Source: Acidobacteriaceae bacterium
Lineage (GTDB): Bacteria > Acidobacteriota > Terriglobia > Terriglobales > Acidobacteriaceae
Length of the DNA stretch: 6,371 nt
Direction of reading: 5' to 3'
Assembly (NCBI GenBank): GCA_003135495.1
Contig: PLBX01000189.1
Coordinates: 3,839 to 10,209, forward strand
This document shows, piece after piece, positions 1 through 5,379 of the stretch; position 1 is the first letter of the stretch; the number at the start of each line of letters is the position of its first letter. Below the pieces are notes generated by a model. That model had not been told where the DNA came from and searched no databases. It was given only the letters and a program-made list of their open reading frames with translations. A program made the position numbers and the translations under genes.

Positions 1-23
1 CTACCAGACTGCTCCACCCCGCA
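1..23 (-). tRNA. Initiator tRNA-Met (fMet), 5' part only, cut by window edge
   Basis: Read on the minus strand from base 23, the sequence TGCGGGGTGGAGCAG followed by TCTGGTAG matches the first 22-23 nt of bacterial initiator tRNA. It shows the acceptor strand GCGGGG, U8, the D-stem start GAGC, A14, G15, the D-loop GG (G18 G19) and then A21 G22. The D-stem carries A11, as expected for the A11-U24 pair typical of initiators rather than elongators. The anticodon, T-arm and acceptor 3' strand lie beyond base 1, so the CAU anticodon cannot be confirmed. Position 1 appears to be U instead of the common C. No convincing promoter was found in the flank between this tRNA and the peroxiredoxin gene; TATTCT at 34-29 (minus) is only a weak -10 candidate. 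Confidence 0.82.
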
Positions 24-100
24 ACAAAAGAATAACACAGCGGAGTGAAGGCAGCCTATGCCAGCTCCCCCTCGAATCTCATGGGCAGAGCTTTGAATGC

Positions 101-135
101 AGTGCGGATCAGAAAGTTTTTCGTCGATCCGCGTT
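101..135. repeat. Inverted repeat (hairpin) between peroxiredoxin gene and tRNA
   Basis: GCGGATC (104-110) is a perfect inverted copy of GATCCGC (126-132). The arms extend by an A-T pair and two G-T wobbles to 101-135. An inner GAAA/TTTC pairing (112-115 with 119-122) could continue the helix across the asymmetric loop. It lies in the 3' flank of the minus-strand peroxiredoxin gene, about 33 nt past its stop. A T-tract does not follow on the minus strand, so it is not a standard intrinsic terminator. It could be a transcript-end stabilising hairpin or chance. The rest of the 144-nt gap (24-167) holds nothing else that I can support. Confidence 0.3.
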
Positions 136-167
136 CGTGCTTGCCGGACTTCTACCCAACAAACGAA

Positions 168-740
168 TTAACGGCTCAATTTCTTACGCTCGCAGGCGTC
201 GACTATTTTTTTGGGATCGATAGCGTCGCGGTCAATTTGCTCTTCAATAATTTTTCCATCTTTGCCAATGAGGAAATTGACCCGACGCGCGGCTTTGTAT
301 TGGTCGACGTAGATTCCGTACTGGTGACTGACATCTCCGCCCCAATCGCTGAGTAGTGGGAACGTCACGCCAATCTGGTCGGCGAAGGCTTTATTGGCAA
401 ACGCGCTGTCCATGCTCACACCCAGGACCTGGGTGTCGGCCGCTTCCAGTTGTTTCAAATTCTGCTGGAAGGCCTTCATTTGCGCGGTTCAACCACCGGT
501 GAAGGCAAAGATATAGAACGCCACGACCACATTGCTTTTGCCTCGATACTGGCTTAGAGAAATTTCTTTCAGATCGCTTCCGTCAAAGTAGTGCAACTTG
601 AAATCAGGTGCGACGTCTCCTATCTTGAGCTTCATCGGTTCGGGTGCTGGTTTGCTGCTCTGGGCGTCAAGCAGCGGGCAGGCGACTAAAACCGCCAACA
701 ACCAAAGCCCTAGATTTCTCGCCACATTTTTCAGTTTCAT
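168..740 (-). CDS. Exported selenocysteine peroxiredoxin (AhpC/TSA type), TGA read as Sec
   Basis: This is a thiol/selenol peroxidase of the AhpC/TSA (Bcp/AhpE-like) thioredoxin fold, expected to reduce hydrogen peroxide and organic peroxides outside the cytoplasm. The reading frame is continuous from ATG at 740 to TAA at 170-168 except for one TGA at 491-489. That codon falls exactly where the family has its peroxidatic cysteine: F-A-F-T-G-G-U-T, with T81 as the T of the T-x-x-C motif and Sec at 84. Decoded this way the protein is 190 residues. It begins with a signal peptide (K2, K4, R8, hydrophobic 10-20) ending in L-V-A-C21, a plausible lipobox, though cleavage near DAQ is also possible. 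GDVAPDFKL follows at about 42-50. Downstream are the usual G-V-S-x-D segment (107-111), PLLSD (128-132) and the R153-V-N-F-L-I strand with the likely catalytic Arg. The usual Pro of PxxxTxxC is Ile77. The only other cysteine is C183, near the C-terminus. I chose ATG 740 over TTG 743 because GGAGGA (753-748) sits 7 nt before the ATG. The alternative is a nonsense mutation or sequence error at a Cys codon. Confidence 0.85.
438..474 (-). promoter_or_regulatory. Candidate bacterial SECIS hairpin for UGA decoding
   Basis: In the peroxiredoxin mRNA, 14 nt after the UGA, GGCC-UUCCAG (474-465) pairs with CUGGAA-GC-GGCC (449-438). This gives 10 Watson-Crick pairs interrupted only by a 2-nt bulge (443-442) on the 3' side, with a 15-nt apical loop at 464-450. 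Within the loop, UUG and CAA can pair around AAA. Bacterial SECIS elements are hairpins inside the coding region just after UGA, with the apical loop roughly 16-37 nt downstream. Here the loop begins 24 nt after the UGA, which fits. I did not fold it computationally, and I cannot assign the SelB-contacting loop G and bulged U with certainty. Confidence 0.6.
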
Positions 741-747
741 CAAAGAG

Positions 748-753
748 TCCTCC
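748..753 (-). promoter_or_regulatory. Shine-Dalgarno site of the selenocysteine peroxiredoxin
   Basis: GGAGGA on the minus strand lies 7 nt before ATG 740 and only 4 nt before an in-frame TTG at 743. The spacing favours the ATG. Confidence 0.75.
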
Positions 754-767
754 GCGACGGCCCTCTT

Positions 768-806
768 AGCCTAATCGCGATCGGAACGCCGGTCAAAGCG
801 TCAAAG
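768..806 (-). promoter_or_regulatory. Possible promoter of peroxiredoxin gene with repeated CTTTGAC
   Basis: On the minus strand TTGACC (796-791) resembles a -35 box. TAGGCT (773-768), 17 nt later, is a weak -10 that would start transcription near 761, giving a leader of about 20 nt containing the GGAGGA site. The -35 region is one of two copies of CTTTGAC (806-800 and 798-792) spaced 8 nt apart, which could instead be a regulator site. The call rests on spacing and partial matches only. Confidence 0.3.
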
Positions 807-839
807 TTGGTAAAGCTGATGCCTAACGCTCGGCTTGCT

Positions 840-867
840 TTGTAAGGGAACAATGACTCCGTACAAT
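840..867 (+). promoter_or_regulatory. Candidate promoter at the acyl-CoA ligase start
   Basis: TTGTAA (840-845) and TACAAT (862-867) are separated by 16 nt and match the sigma70 consensus at 4 of 6 and 5 of 6 bases. The predicted transcript start (about 874-875) lies inside the ORF as opened at 866. If this promoter is real, translation would have to begin later, with ATG 905 the next in-frame ATG. The same CCGTACAAT string recurs before thiG. Confidence 0.4.
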
Positions 868-2677
868 GGATATCGAGAGTGCTACTACGACCCGACCGAG
901 CCTGATGAGCCTTAAAAACCTCAACGACATCCTGCTGAAGGTCAGCCTAAGCCGTCGCGACCGCGTGATGCTTCAAAAGGGAGCTCTCGGTTGGGCGCCG
1001 ATCTCCGCTGCAGAGATTTATCGCAGCGTAGTGGGACTGGCTCGAATGCTTGAATCCTGGGGCATTCGCAAAGGGGATCGCGTAGCCATTCTTAGCGAGA
1101 ATCGTCCGGAGTGGACGATTACGGATTTTGCGGCGCTGGCTCTGGGCGCGGTGACGGTGCCGATCTATTCCACGCAGACAGCCGATCAAACGGCATTCGT
1201 CCTCAATAATTCCGGGACGCGCGTCATCGCAGTTTCCACAAAAAGCCAGTTGGAGAAAGTGCTGACCATCCAGCGTCACACGCCGATCGAGAAGATTATG
1301 GTGATGGACGCGGTCGAGACCGCACACGCGGTTCATATGCAGGGACTGATGCTGCATGGTCCGACCGGCGTTGACCCCGAGTTTAATGCGCGGGCGCAAT
1401 CGATTGCGCCCGACGATCTGGCAACAATTATTTATACGTCCGGCACAACCGGAACTCCGAAGGGAGTGATGCTGACCCATGGGAACATGGCTTCGAACAT
1501 CGCGTGTTCCATGGAGGCTTTTGGCTTCGGTGAAAAGGACGAAGTAAGCGTATCGTTTCTTCCGTTATCTCATGTGACTGCGCGGCACGTGGATTTTGCG
1601 CTGCTGTACCGCGGCGTAGTGCTGGCATATTGTCCTGACATTTCGCAACTGGCGCAGGCTTTGGCGGAAGTGCGACCGAATATATTTATCGCGGTGCCCC
1701 GAGTCTACGAAAAAATTCGGCAGCAGGTAGTTTTGAAAACCGTGGGATTTCCGAAGAGCGCGATTTATCGCTGGGCGCTCTCGGTTGGGCACACACATCG
1801 CAGCGAGATATTAGTCGGCAAACGGCCGACGTCGATGTCGTGGAAAATTGCCGACCGATTGGTGTTTTCGAAAGTGCGCGCTGGCATGGGCGGCAACGCA
1901 GAAGAATTCATTTCCGGAGGCGCGCCGCTGGGCCGCGAATTGGCAGAGTGGTATGCCGACATCGGCATTCCTATCCACGAAGGCTACGGGCTGACCGAAA
2001 CTTCGCCGGTGATAGCTGTGAATACACCTGCCGCACATAAAATTGGCACAGTAGGGAAGCCGCTAGCGAACGTTGAAGTGAAAATCGCGGAAGATGGCGA
2101 AGTGCTGGTGCGCGGGCCTTCGATTTTCAGTGGGTACTGGAACCGGCCAGATGAGACGCAGGCCGTATTTGTGGATGGCTGGTTTAAGACAGGCGACATC
2201 GGAGATCTCGCCAGCGACGGCTTCCTGTCGATTACGGACCGCAAGAAAGACCTGATTAAGACTTCTGGCGGAAAGTTTATTGCGCCGCAACCGATCGAGA
2301 ATTCGCTGAAGCTCAACCCGCTGATTGGAACAGCGGTAGTGATCGGTGACCGGCGCAAGTTTCCGGCGGTACTGATCTCGCCGCACTTCCCTGTTCTGGA
2401 AGATTGGGCGCATGCCAACCAAATTGAGTTTGCCTCGCGCCAGATGCTAGTGGCGAACTTGAAAGTGCAGGCACTCTATGACGGAATCATTGCCGAGCTA
2501 AACAGTAATCTGGCACGCTTCGAAAAACTCAAGCGCGTGCTGCTGATACCCGAAGAATTCTCGGCTGCCGATGGCACTTTGACACATACTTTCAAGGTGC
2601 GGCGTCGCGGGATTGAAGATCGATACCGTAGCTTGATTGACGAGATGTACGCTAAAGCGGAAATGCCCGGCGGATAA
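866..2677 (+). CDS. Long-chain fatty-acid-CoA ligase (AMP-forming)
   Basis: This enzyme activates fatty acids to acyl-CoA through an acyl-adenylate, using ATP and CoA. It is cytoplasmic or membrane-associated and feeds beta-oxidation or lipid synthesis. At 603 residues it has the normal length of the FAA1/FadD15-type ligases in the ANL superfamily. Visible motifs in order are [14 protein letters not shown] near residue 70-83, the ATP phosphate-binding loop [11 protein letters not shown] at 190-200, the adenine-site motif [10 protein letters not shown] at 372-381, TGDIGDL starting at 442 with ribose-binding D444, the hinge segment [13 protein letters not shown] at 458-470, and THTFKVRR with the probable catalytic K577 near the C-terminus. 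All key residues are present, so it appears intact. The substrate chain length cannot be read from the sequence. The start is uncertain: residues 2-13 are poorly family-like, no good ribosome site precedes 866, and M14 (905) is the alternative. The stop lies 52 nt before thiG on the same strand, and no functional link between the two is evident. Confidence 0.93.
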   Translation: MDIESATTTRPSLMSLKNLNDILLKVSLSRRDRVMLQKGALGWAPISAAEIYRSVVGLARMLESWGIRKGDRVAILSENRPEWTITDFAALALGAVTVPIYSTQTADQTAFVLNNSGTRVIAVSTKSQLEKVLTIQRHTPIEKIMVMDAVETAHAVHMQGLMLHGPTGVDPEFNARAQSIAPDDLATIIYTSGTTGTPKGVMLTHGNMASNIACSMEAFGFGEKDEVSVSFLPLSHVTARHVDFALLYRGVVLAYCPDISQLAQALAEVRPNIFIAVPRVYEKIRQQVVLKTVGFPKSAIYRWALSVGHTHRSEILVGKRPTSMSWKIADRLVFSKVRAGMGGNAEEFISGGAPLGRELAEWYADIGIPIHEGYGLTETSPVIAVNTPAAHKIGTVGKPLANVEVKIAEDGEVLVRGPSIFSGYWNRPDETQAVFVDGWFKTGDIGDLASDGFLSITDRKKDLIKTSGGKFIAPQPIENSLKLNPLIGTAVVIGDRRKFPAVLISPHFPVLEDWAHANQIEFASRQMLVANLKVQALYDGIIAELNSNLARFEKLKRVLLIPEEFSAADGTLTHTFKVRRRGIEDRYRSLIDEMYAKAEMPGG

Positions 2678-2716
2678 GCCCTCTCTCCATCACTGGCCGC
2701 TTCCATGCCATAGCCG

Positions 2717-2722
2717 TACAAT
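2717..2722 (+). promoter_or_regulatory. Candidate -10 element for leaderless thiG transcript
   Basis: TACAAT (5 of 6 to TATAAT) ends 7 nt before ATG 2730, so transcription would begin at or next to the A of the start codon. No purine-rich ribosome site precedes this ATG, which agrees with a leaderless mRNA. The -35 region (about 2693-2699, CTGGCC) is weak. Confidence 0.4.
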
Positions 2723-2729
2723 ATGGACC

Positions 2730-3503
2730 ATGATTGACTCTCTGGTTATCGCTGGCAGGCAATTTCGTTCCCGCTTGATTGTGGGAACTGGTAAATACAA
2801 ATCTTTTCAGGAAACTGCGCGCGCGCTCGAAGCGAGCGGCGCTGACATGGTGACGGTGGCCGTGCGCCGGGTGAACCTTGATCGCAGCAAGGAGTCACTG
2901 CTTGATTACATTGACCCGAATAAATACTTTCTCTTGCCGAACACCGCAGGATGCTATACGGCGGATGACACGATCCGCACAGCACGGCTGGCGCGGGAAG
3001 TCGGCTTGTCTGACTGGATCAAGTTGGAGGTGATCGGCGACCAGGCGACACTGTATCCGGATGTGCAAGCGACGCTCGAAGCCACCAGCGTTTTGGCGAA
3101 AGAAGGTTTCACGGTAATGGCTTACACCTCCGACGACATCGTCTATGCGAAGCGACTTGTCGATGCCGGAGCTGCGGCCGTCATGCCGCTGGGCGCTCCC
3201 ATCGGAAGCGGCCTGGGCATTCAGAACACGGCAAATCTACGAATCTTGCGCGAGTTGATCACCGGCGTCCCGTTGATCGTGGATGCCGGCGTGGGTACAG
3301 CGTCGGACGCGGCGATTGCCATGGAACTCGGCTACGATGCCGTGCTGATGAATACCGGTATCGCGGGCGCTCAGGAGCCGGTGCTGATGGCGGAAGCGAT
3401 GAAGCATGCGGTGCTCGCAGGACGACAGGCATACATGGCGGGTCGAATGCCGCGGAAGTTATACGCCACTGCCAGTTCGCCGCTTGAAGGCGTCGTGCGT
3501 TGA
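2730..3503 (+). CDS. thiG: Thiazole synthase ThiG
   Basis: ThiG forms the thiazole phosphate half of thiamine from deoxyxylulose 5-phosphate, dehydroglycine (made by ThiO or ThiH) and sulfur carried as ThiS thiocarboxylate. It is a cytoplasmic TIM barrel. The 257-residue product opens with the typical MIDSLVIAG and [10 protein letters not shown] segments. It then shows [26 protein letters not shown]98-L-E100-V (K98 being the Schiff-base lysine of the family), the [11 protein letters not shown] phosphate-binding region, VDAGVG with D185, and a C-terminal MNTGIAGA. I chose ATG 2730 because it matches the family's N-terminus and length; the longer frame open from 2637 overlaps the ligase gene and adds non-family sequence. 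No thiS, thiF, thiC or thiO/thiH is visible next to it, so its partners must be elsewhere. It is followed by the hairpin terminator at 3581. Confidence 0.96.
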   Translation: MIDSLVIAGRQFRSRLIVGTGKYKSFQETARALEASGADMVTVAVRRVNLDRSKESLLDYIDPNKYFLLPNTAGCYTADDTIRTARLAREVGLSDWIKLEVIGDQATLYPDVQATLEATSVLAKEGFTVMAYTSDDIVYAKRLVDAGAAAVMPLGAPIGSGLGIQNTANLRILRELITGVPLIVDAGVGTASDAAIAMELGYDAVLMNTGIAGAQEPVLMAEAMKHAVLAGRQAYMAGRMPRKLYATASSPLEGVVR

Positions 3504-3580
3504 ACGGGGAAGTAGAGTGACTACGCCCAAAGTTGCGTTAAACGTTTGAATGGACTGGCGAGGATGCCCGTTGCTCCACA

Positions 3581-3609
3581 AAAAAGGCGGCCAATGCGGC
3601 CGCCTTTTT
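3581..3609. terminator. Bidirectional intrinsic terminator between thiG and convergent gene
   Basis: AAAAAGGCGGCC (3581-3592) and GGCCGCCTTTTT (3598-3609) form a perfect 12-bp stem with a 5-nt loop (AATGC). The GC core is flanked by A-runs that read as T-tracts on either strand. It lies 77 nt after the thiG stop and 27 nt after the stop of the minus-strand gene ending at 3637, so it can end both convergent transcripts. Nothing else is visible in 3504-3580. Confidence 0.9.
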
Positions 3610-3636
3610 GATTCACGGAAATCTTGCCTTCTATCC

Positions 3637-3960
3637 TTACAACATTTTGACGCTATCCACATGGATCTTGTCGCCGTCGACGTGGCCCGTTACGGCAACG
3701 TGATGTCCGTAGTGATCTTTTAGAGACTCAGGGTTATCCACGTTCAGAACCTTTTGGTCCGTGTCAGTAACAACAACTGGACTGGCGCCCGCCTTGATGC
3801 ACTTTTTCGTGCATGCTGCACCATCCGCACTGGCATCCTTGGCTCCGCACTTGGAGTTGCTGACCCAGCCCTTAACGGTTTGAGTGTCGCTGGCAAATGA
3901 TAACGACGCGACCGACATAATTAGCGCGCCGGCAAGTAACAACAAAAGTACTTTTCGCAT
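3637..3960 (-). CDS. Small secreted protein with three conserved-looking cysteines, function unknown
   Basis: This is a 107-residue protein with a clear Sec signal peptide: R2 K3, a hydrophobic run at 4-22, and likely cleavage after SFA23. The mature part of about 84 residues begins TQTVKGWVSNSKCG and carries C38, C50 and C54, with C50-T-K-K-C54 forming a CxxxC pair. Beyond this it is rich in short beta-strand patterns (PVVVTD, KVLNVDNP, HVAVTGHVDGDKIHVDSV), which suggests a small beta-barrel or OB-like fold. Similar short proteins with the GW-V-S/D-S-x-C-G opening are, to my knowledge, frequent in Acidobacteria, but I cannot name a function. Copper, heme or other metal binding through the cysteines is only a possibility. 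AGGAGGG (3971-3965) is a strong ribosome site 4 nt before ATG 3960. A CRP-type palindrome lies 35 nt upstream of the ATG, and the bidirectional terminator follows the gene. Confidence 0.85.
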   Translation of the reverse strand: MRKVLLLLLAGALIMSVASLSFASDTQTVKGWVSNSKCGAKDASADGAACTKKCIKAGASPVVVTDTDQKVLNVDNPESLKDHYGHHVAVTGHVDGDKIHVDSVKML

Positions 3961-3994
3961 GTCACCCTCCTAATAGTTACCACGAGTGCTGCAA

Positions 3995-4012
3995 CTGTGA
4001 ACTTTATCACAG
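3995..4012. promoter_or_regulatory. CRP/FNR-family operator, perfect TGTGA-N6-TCACA palindrome
   Basis: CTGTGA (3995-4000), six bases (ACTTTA), then TCACAG (4007-4012) reproduces the CRP consensus half-sites exactly. On the minus strand the palindrome contains TGTGATAAA, an extended -10-like sequence (GATAAA, 4008-4003). A regulator bound here could therefore cover the promoter of the 3960 gene and repress it. It also lies about 100 bp before ATG 4112 of the divergent gene, where it could activate. Acidobacteria carry CRP/FNR-family regulators, but which one binds and its ligand are unknown. Confidence 0.6.
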
Positions 4013-4066
4013 AATCCAGCACGTACCCAGAAGATGAAAAAACTGGCTCGTCAGACTTAATTCGGG

Positions 4067-4072
4067 TATATC
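4067..4072 (+). promoter_or_regulatory. Weak -10 candidate for the secreted paralog pair
   Basis: TATATC precedes an ATG at 4073. Transcription starting about 7 nt later would exclude that ATG and leave a leader of about 33 nt with GGAGGA (4102-4107) before ATG 4112. No good -35 box is visible, which would suit an activator-dependent promoter under the CRP-type site. Confidence 0.25.
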
Positions 4073-4111
4073 ATGGCGGGCAACTTTGTTAGAACCTCAC
4101 TGGAGGATCGA

Positions 4112-4783
4112 ATGTTCTCGTCGCCGCGCTTCGACAAGTTAATGGTACTTTTGCCGTTACTCTCAATATTACTCATGGCCCATGTTGCGGCGGGACAGGA
4201 TTCCTCAACAACAATACTTCGGTTACAACGTTCCAAGGCCTATTTGAACCTTGATACAAATGTTGTTCATGCACAGGGCATGAACGGCATTACTTACGGA
4301 AAATCGGGCGACGTGTTCAGTTATCCGAACTCCCTCGCATGCCTTCTGGTTTACGGCGATGGCAAATATGTATTAGAGAAGAGAGAGGAGGCAAATTTAG
4401 GCAGGCCAAAAATTAAGATTGCTCAAGGATCTCTGAGCGCCGATGATCTGCAGCACCTCAAATCCATCCTCGACGATGAAAATCTAAAGAAAGTTGCCAC
4501 GCCCAAACCTCCCGAACTGCCCGACGATGCCGTCTCGATTCGTGAAATCGAAAGCATCGACGCCCAGATCAACGATTCAGGCAAGGCCCAGCATTTCACT
4601 ACGATTAAAGAGCGCCTAAAAACAAACGCCACCAGCGGAATGGATAAATATATCGATAACGGTGCGCCTTATCAGAAGACACTGAACCCTCTTATGAAGT
4701 GGTTCGAAGGTCTGGAGAAAAAAAGTAAGTCAGAATTTAAGGATGCGAAACCCCAATATTGTGCACCGATAAATATCGGTTAA
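4112..4783 (+). CDS. Secreted protein of unknown function, first of two paralogs
   Basis: I do not recognise the family. The 223-residue product starts with R6/K9, a hydrophobic stretch at about 11-26 and likely cleavage after AAG28, so it should be exported. The mature part has C77 in a strand-like LACLLVYGDGKYVLEK segment. Around 106-128 there is an amphipathic helix with GSLSADDLQ and ILDDENL, then a proline-rich link (PKPPELPDD), a second strand-rich block, and NPLMKWFEGL near the end. C217 lies seven residues from the C-terminus and may pair with C77. The next gene repeats this plan: C-x-L-V, G-x-L-S-x(5)-L-x-x-ILD-x-x-x-L, then Y-x(5)-PL-x-x-W-x-x-L. The start at 4112 is preferred over in-frame ATG 4073 because GGAGGA stands 4 nt before it and the signal peptide then begins properly. 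By eye the gene is more AT-rich than the ligase and thiG. Confidence 0.8.
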   Translation: MFSSPRFDKLMVLLPLLSILLMAHVAAGQDSSTTILRLQRSKAYLNLDTNVVHAQGMNGITYGKSGDVFSYPNSLACLLVYGDGKYVLEKREEANLGRPKIKIAQGSLSADDLQHLKSILDDENLKKVATPKPPELPDDAVSIREIESIDAQINDSGKAQHFTTIKERLKTNATSGMDKYIDNGAPYQKTLNPLMKWFEGLEKKSKSEFKDAKPQYCAPINIG

Positions 4784-4784
4784 C

Positions 4785-5333
4785 ATGATGACTAGGCCAG
4801 TCCGACTTTTTTTCCTGCTAGCAATAGTGTCGCTCGTCAAGGTGTGCAGCGCCGCTGTGACAGCCGGGACAACCATCTTGCTTTTGCTTTCTGAAGTGCA
4901 GCCCGGTTCGATGTCCGCCGATCAGTACTGCACTTTGGTGTTTGCCGATCGTCATTTCCACTCGGAAAAAGCTAGCCGCCACCACGGACAAGATACCGAC
5001 CGCAAAATCTATGAGGGAGAACTCTCGGAACAGCAGTGGAATGCACTCAACGCGATACTCGATAACAAAACTCTTCGCGAACTCAAGGTTCCTCAGGAAG
5101 TCCCACCATTGGTTATGCAGGATACGCACCCGTACATGATCAGCATTGATCGAAACGGACGTTATCAGAACATGGAATTCCTAAACAACAAGAGCCTCAA
5201 GCCCTACGAACCTGAAATTAAACCCCTGCTGCAATGGTGGAAGTCGCTTCGCGGGCAACGCACGCCTGCTTCGAAGGCTGCACCGAACACAAGTTGTTCG
5301 CTGGACAGTACGCATGCCGTCTTTAGTCAGTAG
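4785..5333 (+). CDS. Secreted protein of unknown function, second paralog
   Basis: This 182-residue product has a signal peptide (R4, R7, hydrophobic 8-18, likely cleavage near CSA23) and shares the layout of the preceding protein. C49 sits in QYCTLVFAD, aligned to the C77 region of the first paralog. Next come EGELSEQQW and ILDNKTLREL, then MISIDRNGRY and Y-E-P-E-I-K-P-L-L-Q-W-W. C171 lies near the C-terminus. It is shorter than its partner, mainly around the N-terminus and mid-region. Its ATG follows the upstream TAA by one base (4784) and no ribosome site is obvious, so translation probably depends on coupling to the first gene and the two form an operon. Tandem duplication followed by divergence is the simplest origin. 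Function is unknown; an envelope or periplasmic role is inferred only from the signal peptide. ATG 4788 is an equally possible start. Confidence 0.78.
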   Translation: MMTRPVRLFFLLAIVSLVKVCSAAVTAGTTILLLLSEVQPGSMSADQYCTLVFADRHFHSEKASRHHGQDTDRKIYEGELSEQQWNALNAILDNKTLRELKVPQEVPPLVMQDTHPYMISIDRNGRYQNMEFLNNKSLKPYEPEIKPLLQWWKSLRGQRTPASKAAPNTSCSLDSTHAVFSQ

Positions 5334-5379
5334 TTGCCGTCAGCACGCGATGCCTAGACTTCCAAGCGTCCGCTGCCTT

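Noticed and set aside
101..135. Intrinsic terminator for the peroxiredoxin gene
   Set aside because: A hairpin is present, but no T-tract follows it on the minus strand. It is listed only as an inverted repeat.
45..356. Plus-strand ORF of 103 residues
   Set aside because: It largely overlaps the peroxiredoxin on the other strand, has no ribosome site and no recognisable domain.
168..479. A separate 103-residue protein starting at ATG 479 and a separate 84-residue protein ending at 489
   Set aside because: They are the two halves of one peroxiredoxin in the same frame, separated only by the TGA at the catalytic position. Neither half alone is a complete fold.
168..740. Peroxiredoxin pseudogene broken by a nonsense mutation
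   Set aside because: The only stop is TGA exactly at the redox residue, both sides are well preserved, and a SECIS-like hairpin follows. It is kept as the alternative, but less likely.
853..915. Small upstream ORF (20 codons) starting at ATG 853, overlapping the ligase start
   Set aside because: AGGGA is only about 3 nt from its ATG, it may lie upstream of the transcript start, and the peptide shows no known leader features.
947..1480. Long minus-strand ORF inside the ligase gene
   Set aside because: It is an antisense shadow of the coding frame, rich in Arg/His/Cys, with no domain and no ribosome site. Other antisense ORFs across 1428-2721 were rejected for the same reason.
2637..2729. Upstream extension of thiG from ATG 2637
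   Set aside because: It overlaps the end of the ligase gene, adds residues unlike any ThiG N-terminus, and ATG 2730 gives the family's usual length.
4073..4111. N-terminal extension of the first secreted paralog from ATG 4073
   Set aside because: No ribosome site precedes it, and it puts 13 non-signal residues ahead of a proper signal peptide. GGAGGA supports ATG 4112.
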